From Gammaproteobacteria bacterium (GTDB lineage: Bacteria; Pseudomonadota; Gammaproteobacteria; Pseudomonadales; Pseudohongiellaceae): a DNA stretch of 64,000 bases. Shown one piece after another: positions 39,355 through 49,184 of the stretch (its first letter is position 1; every line of letters begins with the position of its first letter). The notes beneath the pieces are model-generated. The model made no database searches and was not told where the DNA came from. It worked only from the letters and a program-made list of their open reading frames with translations. The stretch lies in the NCBI GenBank assembly GCA_947457195.1, contig CANGUU010000004.1, positions 1 through 64,000 on the forward strand, given 5' to 3'. A program made the position numbers and the translations under genes.

Positions 39355-39453
39355 GCTTTTCTTCAGGGTTGCAGGAAAAGTGGAAAGCGCGCTTCCGCAG
39401 TGGGCCGAGCAGCCCCTGACTGTTGGGGCTCGCCGGAATGCTGCGCGGCAATG

Positions 39454-39882
39454 CTACCGACGGAACAGCTCGGGATCGGCCCGATCGGCTTCCTTGTCAT
39501 CGGGCAGAGCGTCGGGGTTTGCATAGTCCAGGGGCGGATGGTCCGGACGCAGCGACGTGGTCCGACGCAAGTCTCCGGACTCCAATTCGAGCGGCACTGC
39601 GGCAACTTGCTTGGCGATGTGATCGGGGCAAAGCACTTCGGCACCACTGGCGATGTGCTGGAAAACATCCCGGTAGCTGCGCGTCAAGTTGTTGAAGAGC
39701 ACCACCGAATCCGTGAAGTGGTGATTCACTTGCGCCTTGTAGGATTCGTGCGCACTGGATAACTCCTGCAGCTGGGCCTCGAGCCTCTGTACGCGGATCT
39801 CGTCGGATCCGAACATCTTGAAGAGCAGGGCACCGGCAAGCGCCCCTACCAGCAAACTGCCCAAGCCAATTAAGAAAATCAT
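39454..39882 (-). CDS. YhcB/ZapG-like membrane protein (DUF1043)
   Basis: 142 residues from the ATG at 39882. One N-terminal membrane helix (IGLGSLLVGALAGALLF) precedes a helical, coiled-coil cytoplasmic part with VQRLEAQLQELSSAHESYKAQVNHHFTDSVVLFNNLTRSYRDV, split here across ~45 residues of the DUF1043 core. The C-terminal 45 residues are polar and likely disordered. YhcB/ZapG links envelope growth and division. Its place beside rplM-rpsI is as in E. coli. A TTG at 39930 would extend the N-terminus by 16 residues. Confidence 0.82.
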   Translation of the reverse strand: MIFLIGLGSLLVGALAGALLFKMFGSDEIRVQRLEAQLQELSSAHESYKAQVNHHFTDSVVLFNNLTRSYRDVFQHIASGAEVLCPDHIAKQVAAVPLELESGDLRRTTSLRPDHPPLDYANPDALPDDKEADRADPELFRR

Positions 39883-39942
39883 CAGGAAAACCAGTTGGAT
39901 GGCGCGAGGCCAGGTAAAAACCGGCCGCAATTATACCGAGAT

Positions 39943-40015
39943 TCATCACCAGCGCTGCGGCTCGGTTCCCGTGGCTTTGCAATGGCGCCTGCAGAGCGCC
40001 GAGGCTGGTGAATGA
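39943..40015. repeat. Imperfect inverted repeat with inner hairpin between yhcB and rplM
   Basis: CACCAGC (39947-39953) pairs with GCTGGTG (40004-40010), extended by TCAT/ATGA with one bulge; inside lies GGCGC-N7-GCGCC at 39984-40000. It precedes the rplM promoter and lies in the yhcB 5' region. Function unknown. Confidence 0.45.
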
Positions 40016-40045
40016 CCGCCGCGCCGAGGCAAGTTTGGGGCATGC

Positions 40046-40074
40046 TTGCCTATCCTTTGCTCGGTGGGTAGAAT
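40046..40074 (+). promoter_or_regulatory. Sigma-70 promoter of rplM-rpsI
   Basis: TTGCCT, 17-nt spacer and TAGAAT. The start would be near 40082, leaving a ~108-nt leader before rplM; in E. coli this leader region is the site of autoregulation of the operon. Confidence 0.72.
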
Positions 40075-40189
40075 TCGCGCCCCTGAATCCGGCTTGTCAA
40101 CCGTTGGCGCGTGTGGCAGCAGGGACCCCGGCTCCGAGCCGCGTTAGGCTGAGTCATTTCGAAGAATTGTCTGTACCTGGAACGCATCA

Positions 40190-40618
40190 ATGAAAACCTA
40201 TTCCGCCAAGAAGGAAACTGCCCAGAATGACTGGTACGTCGTTGACGCCGCCGGTCAGACCCTCGGGCGTCTGGCAGCCGAGATAGCCCATCGCCTGCGT
40301 GGCAAACACAAACCCGAATACACGCCTCACGTTGATACCGGCGACTACATCGTCGTTATCAATGCGGAGAAGGTCACCGTAACCGGCACCAAGGCCCGCA
40401 CCAAGATGTACCACCGGCACTCGACCTATCCGGGGGGACACAAGACTCAGAGCTTTCGCGAGTTGATCCAGCGCTCACCCGAGGACGCCATCATGTTGGC
40501 CGTCAAAGGAATGGTGCCTCGCACTCCACTGGGCCGTGACATGATGCGCAAGCTCAAGATCTACGCCGGTGGCCAGCATCCGCACGCAGCCCAGCAACCA
40601 GCCCAGCTTTCTTTCTAA
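40190..40618 (+). CDS. rplM: 50S ribosomal protein L13
   Basis: 142 residues, the standard length. MKTYSAKK at the start, [19 protein letters not shown] and the C-terminal MLPRTPLG-like block ([20 protein letters not shown]) are typical. It binds 23S rRNA early in 50S assembly and pairs with rpsI 18 bp downstream. Confidence 0.98.
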   Translation: MKTYSAKKETAQNDWYVVDAAGQTLGRLAAEIAHRLRGKHKPEYTPHVDTGDYIVVINAEKVTVTGTKARTKMYHRHSTYPGGHKTQSFRELIQRSPEDAIMLAVKGMVPRTPLGRDMMRKLKIYAGGQHPHAAQQPAQLSF

Positions 40619-40636
40619 TTATTCGGACCCAGCAAC

Positions 40637-41029
40637 ATGGCCGCCTCCCAGTATTACGGAACCGGACGTCGCAAGACCTCCACCGCCCGCGTGTTCATCA
40701 CTCCGGGCACCGGCAACATCACCATAAACAACCGCACCATCGAAAACTTCTTTGGGCGTGAAGTAGCGCGCATGATCGTGCGCCAGCCACTGGAGCTCAT
40801 TGGGGCGACCGACAAATTCGACATCCAGATCACGGTCGCTGGCGGTGGCAGTTTCGGGCAGGCAGGGGCGATCCGCCACGGCTTGACCCGCGCCCTCATC
40901 GAGTACGACGAAGGCAATCGGTCGCTGCTGCGGAAATCGGGCTTCGTTACTCGCGACTCGCGCGAGGTGGAGCGCAAGAAGGTTGGTCTGCGTAAGGCCC
41001 GCAAGCGTCCGCAGTACTCCAAGCGCTGA
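40637..41029 (+). CDS. rpsI: 30S ribosomal protein S9
   Basis: 130 residues. [16 protein letters not shown] at the N-terminus, the [19 protein letters not shown] signature and the C-terminal tail KRPQYSKR, which reaches the P-site tRNA, are intact. It is followed by a strong terminator. Confidence 0.98.
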   Translation: MAASQYYGTGRRKTSTARVFITPGTGNITINNRTIENFFGREVARMIVRQPLELIGATDKFDIQITVAGGGSFGQAGAIRHGLTRALIEYDEGNRSLLRKSGFVTRDSREVERKKVGLRKARKRPQYSKR

Positions 41030-41059
41030 TCCCCTACAGGCGGGAAGCGCAGCAAGAGC

Positions 41060-41091
41060 GCCGAAACCTTCCGGGTTTCGGCGTTTTTTTT
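41060..41091 (+). terminator. Rho-independent terminator after rpsI
   Basis: GCCGAAACC-TTCC-GGGTTTCGGC stem followed by T8, 31 bp after the rpsI stop. Confidence 0.93.
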
Positions 41092-41228
41092 GGGGTAACT
41101 TCCGTGTTGCCAGTTCTCGGTGCAGTGTGCTTTTTCTTGAATGAAATCCTTGATTTGATTACGATGCGCGCGGCCTTTTCACCGGTGTTATCTCCCCTGT
41201 TTCTTGGGGCAAATTTAGGAGACGTTTC

Positions 41229-41831
41229 GTGAATGACGGCACTGCAAACAAGAGCCGCAGACGCTTTTTGATCGGCGCCACGACAGCAGTGAGTGCCGTC
41301 GGGGGTGTTGGTGCGGCGGTACCTTTCGTCGGTTCGTGGAATCCCAGTGCCAAAGCCTTGGCGGCCGGGGCGCCTATCACAATCGACATCAGCCGTCTGG
41401 AGCCGGGCGAGTTGTTGGGTCCTATGCCAGCCTGGCGCGGTCAGCCCGTGTTCGTCATGCGGCGCGACGAAACCACGCTGTCGAACCTGAAGGAACACAC
41501 GGCTCACTTGGCAGATCCGGCGTCGGAAAAACCCGACCAGCAGCCAGACTACGCACAGAACGAGTTTCGCTCCAGAAAGCCGGAATTGATGGTGCTGGTG
41601 GGTATATGCACGCATCTCGGCTGCTCCCCGCAGTTGTTTGCCGAAGTTCAGCCACAGGATTTCGATGCGGATTGGCGCGGCGGCTTTTTCTGCCCCTGCC
41701 ACGGCTCCAAGTTCGACCTCGCGGGGCGCGTCTACTCCGGGGTACCTGCGCCGGACAACCTGCGGGTACCGCCTCACTACTTCGTAAATGACAACGTCAT
41801 CGTCATTGGTCTTGACTCGGAGAATTCCTGA
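41229..41831 (+). CDS. petA: Ubiquinol-cytochrome c reductase, Rieske iron-sulfur subunit
   Basis: 200 residues with a GTG start and AGGAG ribosome-binding site. The N-terminal SRRRFLIG and following hydrophobic helix form an uncleaved Tat-type anchor. The cluster ligands are C127-x-H129 in CTHLGC and C155-x2-H158 in CPCHGS, with the extra cysteines of the disulfide. It carries electrons from ubiquinol to cytochrome c1 in the bc1 complex. Its stop overlaps the next gene by one base. Confidence 0.97.
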   Translation: MNDGTANKSRRRFLIGATTAVSAVGGVGAAVPFVGSWNPSAKALAAGAPITIDISRLEPGELLGPMPAWRGQPVFVMRRDETTLSNLKEHTAHLADPASEKPDQQPDYAQNEFRSRKPELMVLVGICTHLGCSPQLFAEVQPQDFDADWRGGFFCPCHGSKFDLAGRVYSGVPAPDNLRVPPHYFVNDNVIVIGLDSENS

Positions 41832-43837
41832 TGGCCGGCAGTGATCACAACAATGCGAAACCGCAGTTGACCGGCCTGCTGGGCTGGATCAATGAACGTC
41901 TGCCGATCGTGCAGGCGTATGAAAAGCATATGAGCCAGTACTACGCCCCGAAGAATTTCAACATCTGGTACGTATTCGGTGTGCTTTCGATGGTCGTGCT
42001 GGTGAATCAGTTGCTGACGGGCATCTGGTTGACGATGAACTTTAATACCAGCGCCGAAGGCGCCTTTGCGTCGGTCGAGTACATCATGCGGGACGTCGAC
42101 TATGGCTGGATCCTGCGTTACATGCACTCGACGGGTGCCTCCGCCTTCTTCGTGGTGGTCTACCTCCACATGTTCCGCGGGCTCATGTACGGCTCCTACA
42201 AAAAGCCGCGGGAACTGATCTGGATCCTCGGAATGACCATTTACCTGGTGCTGATGGCCGAGGGTTTCATGGGCTATGTATTGCCTTGGGGGCAAATGTC
42301 CTACTGGGGTGCCAATGTGATCGTCGGCTTGTTCGGTGCGATACCGGTGATCGGTCCGGATCTGATGACGTGGATCCAGGGGGACTTCCTCATTTCGGGC
42401 GCTACCCTTAACCGCTTTTTCGCCCTCCATGTGGTGGCTCTGCCGCTGGCGTTGGTGGGTCTGGTGTTCCTGCACATACTCGCCTTGCACGAAGTCGGGT
42501 CCAATAATCCAGACGGTGTGGAGATCAAGAAGAACAAGGATCCGGTCACCGGTTTGCCTTTGGATGGTATTCGCTTCCACCCGTACTACACCGTGCATGA
42601 CCTGGTCGCCATCATCATCTTTCTGGCGGTATTCTCGTTCGTGATCTTTTTCACCCCTGAAGGCGGTGGCTACTTCCTCGAACATGCCAACTTCGAGGAA
42701 GCGAATAATCTCAAGACGCCCGAACACATCGCGCCGGTCTGGTACTTCACACCGTTCTACTCGATGTTGCGGGCTTGCACGTACCCGCTGTTCGGTATCG
42801 ATGCCAAGGTGTGGGGGCTTGTGACTATGGCGTCCGCCATCGCCATTCTGTTCGTGTTGCCGTGGCTCGATCGCAGCCCCGTGAAGTCCATGCGCTACAA
42901 GGGCTGGTATAGCCGCATCGGTCTGCTGCTCTTCGTTGTCAGCTTCATCATTCTTGGCGTGTTGGGCACCAAGATTGCGACCGAGGCGCGTACCACGCTG
43001 GCGCAGATCTGCACTCTGTACTACTTCGCATTCTTCCTCAGCATGCCGTGGTACACGAGAAAGGAGCAGACTGGTACTCCACCGGCGCGACTGACGGGCC
43101 GCTTCATCTCCATTCCACAGTTGCTGCTAGCCCTAGTCCTTATCGCTGGTCTGACGATCCTGCCGTTGATGGCGGTCGGTGCCGAATCGGAGGCTACGCT
43201 TCCTCACTATGAGTCCAATCTGGAAGACAAGGCATCCCTACAGTCCGGAGCCACCACTTTCGTCAATTACTGCATGGGCTGCCATGGCGCCCGGTTCTCG
43301 CGTTACCAGCGCGTTGCCAGTGATCTGGGGATACCGGAGGAACTGGCCGAAGAGTTTTTCCTCTTCGATTCCGACGCGGCAATCGGCGATCTCATGGAAA
43401 GCTCCATGCCGGAAGAGCAGGCCAAGAACTGGTTCGGCGTAGCGCCGCCCGATCTCACGCTGGTGGCCCGGGTTCGGGGCTCCGACTGGCTCTATGGGTA
43501 TCTGAAGGGTTTTTACCAGGATCCCTCCAGACCATTTGGTGTCAACAATGTCGTGTTCCGCAATGTCGGCATGCCTCATGTGCTGGGAAATCTGCAGGGC
43601 GAGCAGCGCTGCGCAGACGAGGCCTGTACGGCGCTTGCCCCTGTGGAAGGCACCGGTACGCTGAGTGCGGAGCAGTTCGATAAGGTCGTCTACGACCTAG
43701 TGAACTTTCTGACCTACCTTGGGGAGCCCGCCGCCCTCCATCGTGAGCGGATCGGCATCTATGTGCTGTTTTTCCTCGCGTTCCTGTTTGTATTCGCCTA
43801 CATGCTGAATCGCGAATACTGGAAAGACGTTCATTAA
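41831..43837 (+). CDS. petBC: Fused cytochrome b and cytochrome c1 of the bc1 complex
   Basis: One uninterrupted 668-residue frame. Residues ~1-430 are cytochrome b: eight-odd membrane helices, haem His pairs (RYMHSTGAS/VVYLHMFRG and RFFALHVVALP/VFLHILAL), and the quinol-site PEW variant PEHIAPVWYFTPFY. Residues ~435-455 form a hydrophobic stretch ending AVGAES that looks like an internal signal peptide. Then comes cytochrome c1 with haem motif CMGCH at 481-485 and a C-terminal membrane anchor. Pseudomonas has separate petB and petC. A fused precursor cut into two is known for Bradyrhizobium FbcH, and the same processing is inferred here. Confidence 0.94.
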   Translation: MAGSDHNNAKPQLTGLLGWINERLPIVQAYEKHMSQYYAPKNFNIWYVFGVLSMVVLVNQLLTGIWLTMNFNTSAEGAFASVEYIMRDVDYGWILRYMHSTGASAFFVVVYLHMFRGLMYGSYKKPRELIWILGMTIYLVLMAEGFMGYVLPWGQMSYWGANVIVGLFGAIPVIGPDLMTWIQGDFLISGATLNRFFALHVVALPLALVGLVFLHILALHEVGSNNPDGVEIKKNKDPVTGLPLDGIRFHPYYTVHDLVAIIIFLAVFSFVIFFTPEGGGYFLEHANFEEANNLKTPEHIAPVWYFTPFYSMLRACTYPLFGIDAKVWGLVTMASAIAILFVLPWLDRSPVKSMRYKGWYSRIGLLLFVVSFIILGVLGTKIATEARTTLAQICTLYYFAFFLSMPWYTRKEQTGTPPARLTGRFISIPQLLLALVLIAGLTILPLMAVGAESEATLPHYESNLEDKASLQSGATTFVNYCMGCHGARFSRYQRVASDLGIPEELAEEFFLFDSDAAIGDLMESSMPEEQAKNWFGVAPPDLTLVARVRGSDWLYGYLKGFYQDPSRPFGVNNVVFRNVGMPHVLGNLQGEQRCADEACTALAPVEGTGTLSAEQFDKVVYDLVNFLTYLGEPAALHRERIGIYVLFFLAFLFVFAYMLNREYWKDVH

Positions 43838-43862
43838 TTCATTGCAGGATTGAGGATCTCCC

Positions 43863-44498
43863 ATGGGAGTTGTCACCAAACGCTCGTCCATGCTCTTTTA
43901 CTCGGACGGTTCGAACCAGTTCAGTCATCGCGTCCGCATCGTACTGGCGGAAAAGGGCGTTACGGTTGAGATCGTGGATGTCGATATCTACGACAAGCCG
44001 GAAGATCTCGCCGTACTGAATCCATACAACAGCCTGCCCACGCTGGTGGATCGTGACTTGGTGCTGTATGAACCCAACATCATGATGGAATACCTCGACG
44101 AGCGCTTCCCGCACCCGCCGTTGTTCCCCGTGTACCCGGTAGCGCGTGCACAGAGCCGCCTGTGGATCTATCGCATAGACCGCGACTGGAGCCATTTAGT
44201 CGAAAAGCTGCAGGCTGAGGAAGGCACGGCAGCCGAGCTGGACAAGGCCCGCAAGGAACTGCGCGAAAGCATAATCTCGGTTTCTCCCATCTTTGCAGAG
44301 AAGCCGTTCTTCATGAGTGATGAGTTCACCATCGTGGATTGCTGTGTATTTCCCATTCTCTGGCGTCTGCCCGAGATCGGTATTCGATTGCCGGAGACCA
44401 AGGCAACCAAGCCACTGCTGGATTACCGTGCACGCCTGATGGAACGCGAGTCCATCAGGTTGAGTCTGTCGGAACAGGAAAAAGAAATGCGCTCTTGA
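43863..44498 (+). CDS. sspA: Stringent starvation protein A
   Basis: 211 residues of the glutathione-S-transferase fold without the catalytic Ser/Cys: MLFYSDGSNQFSHRVRIVLAEKGV then NPYNSLPTLVDRDLVLYEPNIMMEYLDERFPHPPL. SspA binds RNA polymerase and alters sigma-70 promoter use in starvation. It follows the bc1 genes by 25 bp, the conserved order, and precedes sspB. Confidence 0.96.
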   Translation: MGVVTKRSSMLFYSDGSNQFSHRVRIVLAEKGVTVEIVDVDIYDKPEDLAVLNPYNSLPTLVDRDLVLYEPNIMMEYLDERFPHPPLFPVYPVARAQSRLWIYRIDRDWSHLVEKLQAEEGTAAELDKARKELRESIISVSPIFAEKPFFMSDEFTIVDCCVFPILWRLPEIGIRLPETKATKPLLDYRARLMERESIRLSLSEQEKEMRS

Positions 44499-44535
44499 GG
44501 GGCGCCGTGTCTTCATTGTCGGAGGGCTCGACCGC

Positions 44536-44949
44536 ATGCCGATGACCACTCACCGGCCCTACCTCGTTAGAGCGCTCAACGAGTGGATTCTCGACAACAA
44601 CTGTACGCCCTACCTCCTGGTCAATGCCTTCGAGAAGGGTGTGGAAGTGCCGCAAAACTACGTCAAGGACGGCCAGATCGTTCTCAACATCTCGCCTGTC
44701 GCTGTGCAGGGTCTCGTCATTACCAACGCAGGCATCGAATTCAATGGTCGTTTTGGCGGTATTCCCACACGCGTTTATGTGCCAACCGCAGCAGTCATGG
44801 GCATCTATGCGCGGGAAAACGGACAGGGAATGATCTTTGATCGTGACGAAAACAACCCCGACCCACCGCCGCCAGCGGATGAAGTGGCTGATCCTGCCGG
44901 TGATTTGCCAAAACCCAAGAACAAGCCCTCCCTGCGAGTGGTCAAATAG
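44536..44949 (+). CDS. sspB: SspB, ClpXP adaptor for ssrA-tagged proteins
   Basis: 137 residues. The substrate-binding domain (RPYLVRALNEWILDN, YLLVNA, GRFGGIPTRVYVP, GIYARENGQGM) occupies ~1-100. A Pro/Asp-rich flexible linker follows, and the tail KPSLRVVK matches the ClpX-binding XB motif. It brings ssrA-tagged stalled-ribosome products to ClpXP. Confidence 0.96.
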   Translation: MPMTTHRPYLVRALNEWILDNNCTPYLLVNAFEKGVEVPQNYVKDGQIVLNISPVAVQGLVITNAGIEFNGRFGGIPTRVYVPTAAVMGIYARENGQGMIFDRDENNPDPPPPADEVADPAGDLPKPKNKPSLRVVK

Positions 44950-44989
44950 CCCACCGCGCGGCTGATCGCCAAACTCTCAACGACAGCGT

Positions 44990-46173
<1,184 letters not shown>

Positions 46174-46242
46174 TTAGCGGAATCTGTGTCGGGTCTCCAT
46201 GCTGCATGGGCAATGACACGCCCTGACTTCTCTCGGGGCCAC

Positions 46243-46620
46243 TCAATAGAAGGCTCCGCGGATCCAGGTGATGTTGCCCGCATCACTGCCCTCCATGCCG
46301 ATGACATCGAAGCGACAGGGTTGTCGGGCCAGCAGTGGATGGCGCGAGAGAAAGAAACGTGCGGCATCGCGTATGCGCCGTTGCTTCTGGTGATCCACGG
46401 TACTGTGCGCCCTGCCGTAGCAGGTACTTCGGCGATAACGCACTTCGGTGAACACCACGGTGCCGTGATGGAGCAGCACGAGGTCGATCTCGCCCAGCCG
46501 GCAGCGCACGTTGCGAGCCAGCAATTCCAGTCCCCTCGCCTCGAGAAACTGCAGGGCCAGTGCTTCGAAGCACTGGCCCTTGGCTTGCCGCCACGCGGAT
46601 CGTGGGGTCTTTTCTGCCAT
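46243..46620 (-). CDS. yraN: UPF0102 protein YraN, nuclease-like fold
   Basis: 125 residues. The endonuclease-like core shows GQCFEALALQFLEARGLELLARN, then GEIDLVLLHHGTVVFTEVRYR with the Asp...Glu-x-(K/R) pattern of restriction-type folds (here EVR, not EVK). Function of the family is not settled. It lies 24 nt after lpoA. Confidence 0.9.
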   Translation of the reverse strand: MAEKTPRSAWRQAKGQCFEALALQFLEARGLELLARNVRCRLGEIDLVLLHHGTVVFTEVRYRRSTCYGRAHSTVDHQKQRRIRDAARFFLSRHPLLARQPCRFDVIGMEGSDAGNITWIRGAFY

Positions 46621-46644
46621 GGTTCCTCCGTGAACCTTGCTTGC

Positions 46645-48480
46645 TCAGGGCGCGGTCGTGATCAGTCCGTCCGAGATCGTTGCCCAACTCAATTGCCTGA
46701 CGATGTTGCGATTGGGTCCAAGGCGCAACAGGCCGCTGACGCCTGGAATGCTGGCGCTCGCGCTCGACTCCAGCAGCCGCAGCCGAGGGTAGAGACGGAA
46801 AGCGTCGATGCCGAAGGCTTGGAGACGCAGGGTGGTCGCTGTGCTCATCGGAAACAGCTGGCGCGCGCGCCCCACGTCCCCGCTGACGCCCAACAACCAG
46901 GGACTTTCACCGAAATACACGCTGTTCAGATCCCGGTCGTCGGTCTGTCGTGCAACGCCGGAATACACGTCCTGACTGGCGTATACCGGTATGTCGCCGG
47001 CAAAGAGATAGGCCAGACTCGGCACGATCTGGCGACCGGCCGCCGGTGCGGCCAGCAGCAGGATGTAGTCGATGTCCTGACGGCGCCGCTGCTCAGTCAC
47101 CAGCGAGCGACCCAACAGATCTTCGAGGCGCTCGCTGCGCTGGCTGCTCTCGTCGAGCAGCAGCATTCGGCTGATGCTGTCCGTGTAGTTCTCTTGGTAG
47201 CTGTCGATGACGGCGATGCGGCCGCCGAGCGCGGTCCACGTCTCCCGAAAAGCCTCGCGCTTGCGCATGAAGAGCTCGGTTTCCGCGGAGTCGGGCGGGC
47301 TGAAGATTGCTACGTAGCGATGTCCATCGTCCCAGGCTTTGGCGGCAAGCTGCCGCGCTTCGTCTTCTGGTGACAGTGCAAAAAGATAGAGCTGAGGGGA
47401 CGACGGGGCCTGACCTTCCACATTGTTCAGGGCCAAAGTCGGCACACCCAGATCGGCTTCACCGTGCAAGGTCGCTACGTGTTGCTTGGCCAGCGGACCA
47501 ATGATCAGCTGAGCTCCGTCGCTGCGGGCCTGCCGGTGCAACTGCAGAATATCAGTCACGTCGGTGGTGTCGTAGAACTTGACCACCGGTACCTGACCGC
47601 CCAGCTCCTGCAGCGAAAAGTAAGCACTCATGAAGGCATCCCGTACGATGGCACCGGCATTGGTGCCAAAAGGCAGCAGCAGCGCGATCTGCCGGGGTCG
47701 CTCTCTGGCAAGGGTCTCCAAGAGCTCCATCTGCGGTGGTAGCACCTGGGCGGCGGGGTGCGATGCCCAGCCGGCCCGCCAGCGCTGCAGCTCGATCAGC
47801 TGCCGGTCCAGATCGTTACCGAACGAGCGCGCCACCAAAGCAAGTTCGTACCAGCCACGCACTGTGGCATTGGTAGCCGTCGCCGCCAGGGACTGAAGTT
47901 GCTGCTGGGGCAGGGTGGCCAGTGCCTGCCAGATGCGGTCGTGATTCGTTCTTTGCTGGGCCGCCGACAGCAGCGCATCGAGGGAGATGCGCTCGAGCGC
48001 GCTGACCAGCATCGCACCATTGGCCTCCTGCGCGAGCGCGCGCACTTCGTGGAAGCGGATCTGCAAGGCCGTGGGCAGCGTGTCTGGATTGGGGAGGCCC
48101 TCCCCCTGGAGAGCGAGCAAAGCTTCGCGGGGGAGGTTGCGATCAAGTGCCAGTTCGGCGCGCAGGATCGCCAGTTCCATTGTCTGTAGAGGGTTCAGAG
48201 CAGCCTGAAAGATCCGGTCGAGGGCGTCGCTCGCTGAATTGAGGTCGCCGTCGGCGCGATGCAGGGATGCCGCCTCCATCAGCAGGGGGACCGCCTCGGT
48301 CGGCGTCAGGCTGGCCGCCAGTGTGACCAGATCCTCGGCGGTGGGTGGCAGCAACGGCACGACGTCCACCACCGGCGGCAGCGGGGGCTGTGGGCCGGTG
48401 CTGGTCGAATTGCAAGCTGCCAGCAGCACGCTGCCGGCAAGGCAGACGAGGCGCAGCGAGGCCACGGAACAAGTGAGCAT
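46645..48480 (-). CDS. lpoA: LpoA, outer-membrane lipoprotein activator of penicillin-binding protein 1a
   Basis: 611 residues from the ATG at 48480; the signal ends in LAAC (Cys 23). An N-terminal helical TPR-like domain (~40-260) precedes a periplasmic-binding-protein-like domain (IALLLPFGTNAGAIVRDAFMSAYF near 265, LIIGPLAKQHV, and so on). LpoA reaches through the peptidoglycan to stimulate PBP1a. Its place between rsmI (divergent side) and yraN is conserved. An earlier start at 48549 would bury the signal peptide and is rejected. Confidence 0.92.
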   Translation of the reverse strand: MLTCSVASLRLVCLAGSVLLAACNSTSTGPQPPLPPVVDVVPLLPPTAEDLVTLAASLTPTEAVPLLMEAASLHRADGDLNSASDALDRIFQAALNPLQTMELAILRAELALDRNLPREALLALQGEGLPNPDTLPTALQIRFHEVRALAQEANGAMLVSALERISLDALLSAAQQRTNHDRIWQALATLPQQQLQSLAATATNATVRGWYELALVARSFGNDLDRQLIELQRWRAGWASHPAAQVLPPQMELLETLARERPRQIALLLPFGTNAGAIVRDAFMSAYFSLQELGGQVPVVKFYDTTDVTDILQLHRQARSDGAQLIIGPLAKQHVATLHGEADLGVPTLALNNVEGQAPSSPQLYLFALSPEDEARQLAAKAWDDGHRYVAIFSPPDSAETELFMRKREAFRETWTALGGRIAVIDSYQENYTDSISRMLLLDESSQRSERLEDLLGRSLVTEQRRRQDIDYILLLAAPAAGRQIVPSLAYLFAGDIPVYASQDVYSGVARQTDDRDLNSVYFGESPWLLGVSGDVGRARQLFPMSTATTLRLQAFGIDAFRLYPRLRLLESSASASIPGVSGLLRLGPNRNIVRQLSWATISDGLITTAP

Positions 48481-48611
48481 GCGGTAAGCGATGAGGAGGA
48501 CTGCTGGCAGTATAGCCCATGCTGCGCCCCGCTTCCGGGCCGTGGACATTCAGCAAGTCCACAGCGCTGTGGCAAGATGGCGGCCCGATTCACGCACGGA
48601 CCATCACGACC

Positions 48612-49184
48612 ATGGCCCTTACTGCCTCCCGCATGCTGCCTCTCGGCACGCTCGCTCCTGATTTTCGCCTGACCGCGACCGATGGTCAGCCGTACTCCCT
48701 GGCGTCGTTTGCATCTGCGCGCGCGCTACTGGTCATGTTCATCTGCAATCATTGCCCCTTCGTCAAGCATGTGCGTACGGAACTCGTAGCGCTTGGTCGT
48801 GACTACCGGCAGGATGGGCTCGCCGTCATCGCCATCAATAGCAATGACACGCAGGCCTACCCGGCCGACGACATGGATCACATGCGACAGGAAGTGGGTG
48901 CGGCCGGCTACGAATTCCCCTATGTGCTCGATGAATCCCAGTCGGTGGCGCAAGCCTATGCGGCGGCCTGCACCCCCGACTTCTTCCTTTTCGATGCCGG
49001 CAGAAGACTGGTGTATCGAGGACAGTTGGACGGGAGCCGGCCTGGCAACCAGATTCCCGTGACCGGGCAGGACCTGCGTAGGGCCATCGCTGCCGCGCTG
49101 ACTGGCACCGCCCAGAACCCCGAGCAAAAACCCAGCATCGGCTGCAACATCAAGTGGCGGGCTGGCAACGAGCCTGCTCCATGA
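48612..49184 (+). CDS. AhpC/TSA-type thioredoxin-fold protein
   Basis: 190 residues from ATG 48612. APDFRLTATDGQPYSL begins a thioredoxin/peroxiredoxin fold; the active-site motif is CNHCPFVKHV (a CxxC). No signal peptide is seen, so it is likely cytoplasmic. This family is often annotated thioredoxin family or alkyl-hydroperoxide-like; substrate unknown. C-terminal IGCNIKW is conserved in the group. Its stop overlaps the rsmI start (ATGA). Confidence 0.85.
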   Translation: MALTASRMLPLGTLAPDFRLTATDGQPYSLASFASARALLVMFICNHCPFVKHVRTELVALGRDYRQDGLAVIAINSNDTQAYPADDMDHMRQEVGAAGYEFPYVLDESQSVAQAYAAACTPDFFLFDAGRRLVYRGQLDGSRPGNQIPVTGQDLRRAIAAALTGTAQNPEQKPSIGCNIKWRAGNEPAP

